64,000 nt of DNA from positions 186,001 to 250,000 of the forward strand of contig CALSFV010000083.1 in NCBI GenBank assembly GCA_943737045.1. The letters are read 5' to 3'. The notes under the pieces were generated by a model. The model did no database searches. It was not told the DNA's origin and worked only from the letters and a program-made list of their open reading frames with translations. The position numbers and the translations under genes were made by a program. The DNA is from Parapristionchus giblindavisi. Taxonomy: Eukaryota; Nematoda; Chromadorea; Rhabditida; Diplogasteridae. This document shows positions 55,350-64,000 of this stretch, piece by piece. The stretch's first letter is position 1, and each line of letters starts with the position of its first letter.

Positions 55350-56801
55350 GAGTAGCAGCCAAAAGTATTCGCCTAATAATTTGAAAAATCATAACTTTTG
55401 ACTCCGATGAGCAATCGGGCTCATGTTTTGGCAGGATACTATAGTACTACTGGGCATCATATCCTACTCCCGTTGTTATGATTCGTCGTCGTACTATTGT
55501 GCAGTGATTCCGGAACCCCTCTGTACTTACTCAGCGATAATTATTTCCTCAGGTGGATTTTTCTGAGACTTGTTCTCAACAGTGCATGAACAACATTTAC
55601 TGAGGAGTAGAATCCCCTACGGTATCCATTCAAGCTAATTCATTCCTCTGCGAAAATCGAATTTTCCGACACCTCTGTATTTGGGCAAAAATGTCATAAC
55701 TTTGTGTTCAGAGTTGCTGTAAGCTCAACACTTTGCAGAGATAATAGTACATGAGTAATACAAAACCTGGCCGAGTATGAGCTCGATTGGTTGAATTTTG
55801 AGAAATCTCGAAAATTAATTTTTCACATTTTTTGAGATATAGGAAGTACCTGCTCATATCAATTTCCGTTCTGTTTAACAGCCATATGTCTTCTATGTAT
55901 AGTAGAGGACAGGTTACTATTGTTTCGAAAAATTTCGAGTTCTTTGAAAGAAATTATAAGTGGAGAGAGGAGGTCGAAATTTGTAAGCGTACGAATTTTT
56001 CAGGCCATTCAAAAATTTAAATGATTTTTTGTGGGACTAAAAGAGCATCGCTAGCAATAATATTATAGTTATCATATTCTATCATCAAGATAATTGTTAT
56101 GGCAAAGTCTCAGCCTTATCGGACAAATTCTGATAATTTCGAAAAAATCGTGAAAAATTTTTTTAAACAATTTTCGACCTCTTTTCTCTAATTATAACTT
56201 CTCTCGAAGAACTCGAAATTTCGTGAAACAATAGTAAACTGTTGTCTACTATATATAGAAGACATCTGATTGTTAAACCGAATGGAAATTGATATGACCA
56301 GGTACTTCCCGTATATCGAAAAATAAGAAAAATAAATTTTCGAAATTTCTCAAAATTTAACCAATCGAGCTCATACTCGGCCAAGTTTTGTACCACTCAT
56401 GTACTATTATCTCTGCAAAGTTTTGATCCTACAACAACACTGAACACAAAGCTATGACATTTTTGCCAAAATTCAGGGGTGTCGGTAAATTCGATTTTCT
56501 CAGAGGAATGAATTAACCCGAAAGGATCGCATAGCGGATTCTACTCCTCAGTAAATGTTGTTCATACACTGTTAACAACAAGTCACAGAAAAATCCCGCT
56601 GAGGAAATAATTATCGCTGCGTAAGGATAGAGGGGTTCCAGGATCGCTACACTATACTACGACGACGAATCATAACAACGGGAGTAGGATATGATGTCCA
56701 CAAGTACTATAGTGTCCTGCCAAAAGATGAGCCCGATTGCTCATCGGAGTCAAAAGTTATGATTTTTCAAATTATTAGGCGAATACTTTTGGCTGCTACT
56801 G
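55350..56801. mobile_element. 1452-bp foldback element with AGTAGCAGCC terminus
   Basis: Termini GAGTAGCAGCCAAAAG and CTTTTGGCTGCTACTG; TA at 55348-55349 and 56802-56803. Arms of about 700 bp meet near 56080. The arms include the mirrored GAGCTCGATTGGTTGAATTT. A deleted relative is at 6155-6941. Confidence 0.85.
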
Positions 56802-58424
56802 TAGATCTGAACAGAAGGAAAGCCGATACAGTCAGAACAATAAAATACTGTCAAAACATCAGGCGTAGGGGATCTCTGGCAAATGGTTATGACGTCAAAT
56901 TTTCCGGCAAACGGACAGCCACCATTCATGTACACGGCCTCAGAACATCGGACCACTCCAGAAGTTGAATGGGCGGAGTCTTAGAGAAGGAATGAGTGTA
57001 AAGAGCTGTTGCCAATCCGTGGACAGTTACGCAAGGAATCGGACAGGAGAAGCATTTCCAATGAACATATGCTCTGTTTTTTTTCGTTTTGCTGACTCTC
57101 TTCGATGACTAGAGTTCAGTGTGGACACTGCTTCTATTCATAGACACATCTATCATTTGACGTTTGTTCGAGATTGTACGAGAGTGCATATCTAGAACCG
57201 AATGATTCTCTTGTAAAGTCTCTTTAAGGAATTCTTCCATAATGGTCAGGAAATTCGACCTTATTCGTTAACCTATATTGTAATGGTTCCTTTACAAATT
57301 AGGGAAGGATTAGGCAAAGACACTTGGTGTGTGAGAAAAAAATTCGCGAACGAGATTTCTCGATTTAGTCTTTCGAGAAATCCTATTTGCAATCCGAAAT
57401 TATCTTCAATGAACTCATTAAAAAGTTAAAAGAGATCCTCCTGAGGTTTGTCAAATCTGTCAGTTTCTTTGTATTATATCCGAATTTTTGATTGTGATAC
57501 TCTTATTTATAAGCGTAGATTGTTTTTAATTGAATTAAGCAGGCTATTGTTCGGTTCTATTGCACATCGAATGATAATTATGATCACCGATGAGTTATTG
57601 AAAATGAATCAATCGCTACATTAATAACAATACTTTATTGAAAAAGGTAAGACGAAGGAGGAAAAGGATCGATACATGTTCGAGGACAGAAAACTAATTT
57701 ATTGGTATTGTAAAAATGTAGGAAGTACATACTATTTAACTTTTAGTCGCAAGAACTCTGTAATTTTGAAAAAAAAACAGGACGAAACGCTCTATCTTCA
57801 AAACAAAACGTAACGGAAGTGCCAAAAATTGATTAGCTTGTGATAGTTTTTGTATCGACAGAAGGACGGGAATGAACAAACGATAGGAAAATATGGACAG
57901 ACATATAATGAATAGTAACATTCCTGATCGTTATGAAGAGAGAGAGTAAGAGAGACTTTCGTGACAGGGGTGCGTCGAAGAACTGAAAAATATTCTTATT
58001 TATTATATAAACAAGACAATGATAGACCAATGCCCATAAAAGTGATAAAAATTTTTATGTTCTTCCCCGATTTAGCTTCTCTATATCAATAGGTCAAGGT
58101 TGGCACTGGGTCGGATGGGAGCCGACTGGATGGGAACTTTTTTTGCATACTTTGCCTATTCATTAGCGCTTGTCTCTCATATACCGATAGCTTTCATTAT
58201 TCGGTTCTCATTCGACATTCTACACGTATTAATGACGGTGAGGTCGTGGTTATTCTTCGTTTATGAAACGCCGCAAATCATTTGAAGACAAATGGTTTGT
58301 CACATGCCTAGGCAGTTTTCATAAATCCTTCCTCTGCGCTAGTAAAGTTTATCGACAAAGGGTTTTCATGGTTACGACACTCCTCCGTATCAATTTTACC
58401 AATATTTAATTGTAAGGTTAATGC

Positions 58425-58505
58425 ATCGTCTAACGTGCCTACGCCGTCGGACACGCGGCGGAGGAGGTTACAGCGTAGGCACGTAAGGCAAATGTAACAG
58501 TGCAT
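58425..58505. mobile_element. Short MITE related to 13302-13413
   Basis: AATGCATCGTCTAACGTGCC at the left and GGCAAATGTAACAGTGCAT at the right around CTACGCCG..CGGCGG. It lies just before the anchor of unit D. Confidence 0.5.
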
Positions 58506-59806
58506 AATAGGCTGAATGAAACAACAACTGACCTGAATGGAACATATATTTTCATTGTATATTAGTTTGCTGCGCAAGATCAGCTAGGACGGTGTATGTA
58601 GGATACCTAAAAGAAAGGTCTTGTTAAATCAGCAAATTTAGAATTATGTAAGTGAGAGAAGGTAAATTTTGTGAAAAGTGTTGACGATGAACAGGGTTGC
58701 TTAAACTTTGTTCAATCACTATAAATAAATAACACAGGTAAGAGCGTGAAAAGCCGCCAACAAGATAAAGAAAGATGAGAAAAGAGAGAAGAACGACATC
58801 TCTTGTCTGTTGCCGTGGGAGTCATATTGGAATCTATTAAAAGGATAGATACGAAAGGAGAGAAGAACATGAACTGGGATGAGTCTAAAAGATGAGAGAC
58901 ATTTTATGACATTCGTCGGAAATGTTACTGGACTGACAAGAAGAGGCTGAAGAAAAGCCAAATCAGTTTTCCAATTATTATTAGAAATATGAAAGTGTAG
59001 TTGGGTCGTAAAATGAAGATATTACGAAAATCTCACAATCAGTGAGCATTGAATGGAAGTGAAAGGGTTCCTAATGAATGGGCGGAGTCTCAGAGAAGGG
59101 AGAAGGTGCGAGAGTGTAAAGAATTATACGACTTATAGATTTCGTATGCGCACTCCACTATTACTTGGCATCTCCTTTATCGAAGTTTTGTTCCCTTGAA
59201 TACAAATACGAAACTCAAAAATATCGATTTTACATACATACGAGAACAACGATAATAGACAAAACATAGATCTCCTAAAAATAAATTCATCCAATGTGTC
59301 ACGCCTCTTACGGGAATTCACAATGAATTCTCCTTTAAAGTGCAGGTTTCCATGTATATCGTGTATCGATTAATCGAGGGCTAGGGTCGAGGCAATTGTC
59401 TGCAGCATAACATAACATAACAGCATATGAACATTTCACAACATAAATTAACAGCATAACATCCTTGTACCAAAAGAAGCCACATTCGGGTGAAATGGGC
59501 ACTTATTGGTGTAACTGGTCATTCGGCAGCATATTGCCCTCATAATCAGGAACGAATTGCTATATGGAAACACCACGAAGCACAATTATTTTTTATAAAA
59601 AATCACATCTTAAAACGTATATTTTATAGTGCATGCCACACATAATTGTACAATTACTTTATTTATGTATTATGGATGATCGCAATCGAGGATATTGTCT
59701 TCGTAGACCGGCAAGGGAACGTCGATCATGTCCCCTTTTCCTCTCCGACTTTCTGAAATATGTAATTGTTGTCCGTATAAAATGCACTTGTATATTTGCC
59801 TTGCTA

Positions 59807-60150
59807 CTACTCCGCAATTTTAGGGGGGCCAATAATTTGGTCGAACATTTTTGGGTGCCTAAAATTTGGCTACCAGACAAGCCCCACTTTTAAGTTGAGT
59901 CAATAATTTGGTTTTTTTCAAGTGGGGCTGTTATTTTAGTCTAAAATTATAGCCAAAGTTTGGCTAAAATTTTGGACTAAAATAATAGCCCCACTTCTAA
60001 CCAAATTATTGACTCAACCACAAAATTATTGACTCAACATTAAAAGTGGGGCTTGTCTGGTAGCCAAATTTTAGAGTCAACTTTTTCGGTCCACCAAATT
60101 ATTGGCCCCACTTCGACCAAATTATTGGCACCCCTAAAATTGCGGAGTAG
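59807..60150. mobile_element. 344-bp inverted-repeat MITE
   Basis: CTACTCCGCAATTTTAGGGG at the left and its complement at the right. The interior repeats CCAATAATTTGG, AAGTGGGGCT and TGAGTCAATAAT words, giving several nested hairpins. The target duplication is not clear. Confidence 0.8.
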
Positions 60151-60271
60151 CTGCTAAAAAGAGAAATAAATATCGGTTACACTTTACATTACCCTTACAC
60201 TTTTTCCTCCCTTAATTCCTCACTCTCTCTGATCTCTGGTTTAATTACCCAAGTTTGAGGTAATCCTGCAC

Positions 60272-60298
60272 TGATGATGAGACGTCAGTCTCGAAACG
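60272..60298 (+). ncRNA. Hammerhead-like motif (degenerate)
   Basis: CUGAUGA at 60272-60278, then one extra U, then stem II GAGAC/GUCUC with a GUCA loop, then GAAAC at 60294-60298. No matching cleavage-site strand was found nearby, so it is probably a remnant from an old Penelope-like element or retrozyme. Confidence 0.35.
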
Positions 60299-60393
60299 TT
60301 TGCCAATAAATAATTCACTAATCCTTCATTACTCCACTGGTCTCACATAGAAATACACATCATATACCATCAATAAAATGAAGATCACTCATA

Positions 60394-61456
60394 AGGGAAG
60401 GGTACTTGGTCATGTGCGTGAAAATCTAACAAAATGTATATGGTTGGAAAGAGGACAAAATTCTAAGACTTTTTGGTCTTTTCGTTTTGACGCCTCGGAC
60501 TTCCTAAGGACCGAAAATCGATTTTGAAAAAGTGCGATTCCATGGGCGAAATTTCGAGGGTCCAATGGCAGAGATATCTATTAGATACCTCATCTCGCCA
60601 TTGCACTCCCTTCCCAAGCAACACGTGGCGTAGTGGGTAAGAGGCTCGTCTATAAGTTTTCGTTTGTTCGGATTCAATGGTTCGATTCCTTTGACTGCAA
60701 ATTTTTTTGCTCATTTTATTTTTGATTAAACTCTTGTTTATTAACAATTTAACAACAAATATGCGAGCCAATACTTAACAACGGTGCATATTGGGCCAGA
60801 AACATGAAAAGCAGAAGCTAACTCGGCACCTCTGCCCCTCGGAGCCTCTGCCCCGCCTCTGCCCCTCGGATCAGAGATTAAACGTTCAACCCATTTACGC
60901 TCGGAGCTGTTAAGCTGCTGACGACTTACGACGTCGACGATGGAGACTCCGAAGTGTGCGCAAGAAGATACTAATTGGCCACAAACTGGCAAGAGATCAT
61001 CCATTTGGAATAACAAACTGACCTTAAAACTTGCCGAGACGGGTTCTCCACATCCGTTGGGAACCGGTTGTAGATACATAGTGGTCCACACAAACGATCG
61101 ATCAAAACAGAAATATAGTTTGATCAAAAATAAAATGAGCAAAAAAATTTGCAGTCAAAGGAATCGAACCATTGAATCCGAACAAACGAAAAATTTATAG
61201 ACGAGCCTCTTACCAACTACGCCACGTGTTGCTTGGGAAGGGAGTGCAAGGGCGAGATGAGGTATCTAATAGATATCTCTGCCATTGGACCCTCGAAATT
61301 TCGCCCATGGAATCGCACTTTTTCAAAATCGATTTTCGGTCCTTAGGAAGTCCGAGGCGTCAAAACGAAAAGACCAAAAAGTCTTAGAATTTTGTCCTCT
61401 TTCCAACCATATACATTTTGTTAGATTTTCACGCACATGACCAAGTACCCTTCCCT
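60394..61456. mobile_element. 1063-bp foldback element carrying tRNA-like sequence in both arms
   Basis: Termini AGGGAAGGGTACTTGG and CCAAGTACCCTTCCCT; TA at 60392-60393 and 61457-61458. Arms 60394-60731 and 61115-61456 are near-perfect inverted copies. Each arm contains a tRNA-like segment (A-box-like GGCGTAGTGGGTAAGAGG and B-box-like GGTTCGATTCC at 60633-60690; mirrored at about 61160-61215). The mirrored open frames in the arms are artefacts. The spacer (60740-61110) is unidentified. Confidence 0.85.
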
Positions 61457-61668
61457 TATCAGTATTCAAGATTCTCTCTGATCCATGTACGTTCTACCTG
61501 ACTTGTGCTCTATCTCTAATCATAGTAACACATTGTGACTGTGGCTGGCTACTCTCGCACAAAATAAACAAGTGTATTTTAAACCGTCAATATCATTTCT
61601 CCTTCTCTTCGCTCTTTCTGCTTCCCTTCACTCTGTCTTTTTACTTCCTCTTACAAGTGTCTTCATCA

Positions 61669-61803
61669 GTGGCCGCATGCAAGAACAACGGAAAACCGTT
61701 TTCCGGGAAAATGTGACGTCATTATTCGTGGAGGATTTTTGGAAAACGCCTCCGCCTAAGCTACGTCACATTTTCCCGGAAAACTGTTCTTGCATACGAC
61801 CAC
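61669..61803. repeat. 135-bp inverted repeat
   Basis: GTGGCCGCATGCAAGAACA is mirrored by TGTTCTTGCATACGACCAC, with inner GTGACGT/ACGTCAC and TTTTCCGGGAAAA words. A sequence with related TTTTTGGAAAACGCCT words lies at 10225-10330. Confidence 0.65.
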
Positions 61804-62010
61804 TTCATATCCATATATCCATTATTTTTTTCTTCTATAAGATGTTTCAAGCATCTACATTCATGATGCTGTTGGCGTTATATCCTGCCAATGTTGTGAA
61901 GGTCTCGGCCATCTTTGTGTAGAAGCAGCCAGGAGATGAGAGAGATGCGCAGGGCCATATATTACCCGCCGCTGGGGTTTAGGCGGTGCTGAAATGAAAA
62001 TACATCAAAT

Positions 62011-62202
62011 AGGACAGCGTATATGAAAATTTCTGCAATTCTTGTCAAGCAAAAAATGGCAGAATCATTCTTCACTTGTTTGCGATGTTGTGCTTTTTTT
62101 GCTGTAACCGGGAATAGAAAAAAAAGTAGAGAAGAAAGGGAAGAATGATTTGCCATTTTTTGCTTGACAAGAATTGCAAAAATTTTCAAATACGCTGTGC
62201 AC
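62011..62202. repeat. Inverted repeat related to 40702-41463
   Basis: AGGACAGCGTATATGAAAAT is mirrored near 62185-62202; inner arms share CAATTCTTGTCAAGCAAAAA. The termini match those of the element at 40702. Confidence 0.65.
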
Positions 62203-62424
62203 TGTTTTCCCCCACGCCGCGGAGAGTGCAAAATTTTATGCAATTTTAGCGTCTCTTTGCAAGGTTAATCACATTTGCAAAAGATTATCAAGCTAAAAAT
62301 CCTAGAAAATGTTCGCCCACAACACTTAATTAAATCTCAATAAGGATAAGATCAATAAAAAACTGACAACATATGATTTTGATGTATCTTAGTTTGTATT
62401 ATCGATCTGTATTGCTGTATAAGA

Positions 62425-63666
62425 TCAGCCAGGACGGTGTATGTAGGACACCTAAAAGAAAGGCCTTTTCATATCAACAAATTTAAATGATTGAAAGAAT
62501 TATGTATTTGAGAGAAGGTAAAGTAAAAGATTTTTTTAGAAAACTGTTGATGGATAATAACTACTCGAGGGTTGCTTAAACTGTATTCAGTCGCAATATA
62601 GAAATTACACAGAAAATAGCGTGAAAAGCCGCCAACAAGACAAAGAATAGAGAAGAACGTCATCGCATGTGACAGTCATGTTGGAATCGATTGATACGAT
62701 AGATACAAGAGGAAATGAGAAGAGGAAGATTGACATGTAAAGGGTGAGACATTTTATGACATTCGTCGGAAATATTATAGATTTGGACAGAATGGAAGTC
62801 TTATCAATCAATCAATCAATTACATCAAATCAGCCAGTAGAAGCTCATATGAGGATGAGCCTAAATTCATCATAGATTGCATTCCATCAGAATCTGTCAA
62901 TAGCTCGGGCCAGGTCGTCTCTCCAGCGCAGCGCACTTATTAGAAGACATGAAAGTGCAGTGGTAGTTGGGTAAGAACAATAAAATATAAAAAAATATCA
63001 GGCGTAGGGGAATCTCTGGCAAATAGTTGTGACGTCATATTTTCCTGCAAACGGTTAGCCAACATTCATGTATACGGTCTCAGAACACCGGACCACTCCA
63101 AAAGTTGATGCCGAATCTTGTGTTCCTCCTGAATTGGCGGAGACTCAGAGAAGGAAGACGTTAAAGAGCGGGTTGCCTATCCGTGGCAAGCCACGCAAAG
63201 AATTGGGCAGGAGAAGCATTTTCGTGGATATATGTATGCGCTCGTTTTGTTGTTTCTGTTTTGACTCTCTTCGATGAGTAGAGTTGAGTGTGAACACTGC
63301 TTCAAATCATATAGCATTTGATCATATTCATAAAGAAGCATAGTGAGGTTAAAAAGTATCGGAAATCAATATCAGATATGTCTTTCGATTCGTGCGATGA
63401 ATCTCTATCATTCTATCCGAACAGTCCAATTACGAAAAACGGTCTCCATCTTTGATATGTATAGATGACCATATCACCTCTATCATTTGACGTTTGTTCG
63501 AGATTATCGATGTATATGGTTTCTGATGAACCTCTAGACCCACAACATATCGGTAATTCTCTCTCAATTGTCCACGCAATCTTTTGCATAATCATCCACG
63601 TATAATGGAGAGTTTGCAGTAGAAATATGGTAGAAATAATAATAATAAGATCATATTCATATCATA
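62425..63666 (+). repeat. Complex repeat array, unit E (partial)
   Basis: Anchor CAGCCAGGACGGTGTATGTA at 62425; the AAAGCCGCCAACAAGACAAA block at 62625; CAGGCGTAGGGGAATCTCTG (62998) and GACTCTCTTCGATGA (63263) shared with unit C. Interrupted at 63667 by a foldback end. No recognisable gene. Confidence 0.65.
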
Positions 63667-64000
63667 ACACGGATCTCCTGTAAAAGTGTATGAAGCCATT
63701 GCACAGAAAAAAATAATTTTTCTCCTTTTTTATTGATAGTTGTTAGACTGGCCTAACTGAGTGCGAAAACAACATTTTGAAATTTTGTTTTTCGTAATTT
63801 GCATAATTATGCAATTTTTTTACAGTCAACTTCAAATGAGTGTAACTCGCTTCGTTTTTGAGCAACCGTGTAATATTTCTTTTTATTCTGTTCCGAATGA
63901 CCTCCTCTACAAATAACTCAACTAAGGATATGGTCGGAAATGTTGTTCTTCATGTGTTATAGTATGAAAACTGTTTTTTTGCATACAAAATGCGATGTTT
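63667..64000 (+). mobile_element. Left end of a foldback related to 38646-40318, cut by the window edge
   Basis: ACACGGATCTCCTGTAAAAG follows TA at 63665-63666 and matches the 38646 terminus at most positions. The internal sequence then differs, so it is a family relative and not a copy. Confidence 0.65.

Larger units (their letters stand above)
54351..58580 (+). repeat. Complex repeat array, unit C
   Basis: Anchor at 54351. The unit is interrupted inside TTCATCGGAATTATTATAGAT by two foldbacks (54671-56801) and resumes with GATCTGAACAGAAGGAAAGCC at 56804. Without them it is about 2.1 kb. It shares GACTCTCTTCGATGA (57099) with unit E and a TTTGCATACTTTGCCTATTC region (58132) with the flank at 48550. 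Confidence 0.7.
58581..62424 (+). repeat. Complex repeat array, unit D
   Basis: Anchor at 58581. Carries the AAAGCCGCCAACAAGATAAA block (58751) and a FPTNVIK-encoding minus-strand word shared with unit E. Expanded by an inverted repeat (59807-60150), a foldback (60394-61456) and further short inverted repeats, so the unit limits are less clear. Confidence 0.55.

Overview
The window looks like nematode genomic DNA. It is AT-rich and intron-rich. A TTTCAG acceptor sits directly against the start codon of its one intact-looking host gene, as expected for a spliced-leader site, and that gene belongs to the ZYG-11/ZER-1 family. No bacterial-type operon, CRISPR array, rRNA or intact tRNA gene was seen. 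Transposable elements, foldbacks and decayed gene pieces make up most of the sequence.

Layout. (1) 1.0-15.2 kb, + strand: a 16-exon ZYG-11/ZER-1-like gene (Cullin-2 ubiquitin ligase substrate receptor type; LRR half, then armadillo-like half). All exon phases join into one 721-codon frame, while the introns are full of MITEs, foldbacks and tRNA-derived SINE pieces. (2) 15.8-22.5 kb: a Tc1/mariner relic, a hAT-type non-autonomous element with an 8-bp target duplication, an HBS1 GTPase pseudogene, a foldback, and C-terminal exons of an unidentified minus-strand gene. (3) 22.5-40.6 kb: a head-to-tail array of a Penelope-like retroelement, with one 5'-truncated copy and two full 4370-bp periods. 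Its ORF has the GIY-YIG endonuclease N-terminal to the reverse transcriptase. Copy 1 is split by a 5.7-kb TIR element carrying intron-containing fragments of topoisomerase II and GDP-mannose pyrophosphorylase. Copy 3 is split by a 1.67-kb foldback with a TA duplication. (4) 40.6-48.5 kb: foldbacks, MITEs, a decayed multi-exon gene and a small minus-strand multi-exon fragment. (5) 48.5-64 kb: at least five direct divergent copies of a roughly 2-kb unit, each interrupted by different foldback or MITE insertions.

The most interesting object is in the retroelement's non-coding part. Each of the three copies carries a complete hammerhead ribozyme core (CUGAUGA, GAAA, UC cleavage site, three stems), but the strands are connected in an order that matches none of the classical type I, II or III hammerheads. 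Second is the gene-fragment-carrying TIR element nested in the array. Third is the abundance of long inverted-repeat elements with TA target sites, several nested in one another or in identifiable repeats. Exon boundaries and homologies were read by eye and no database search was possible.
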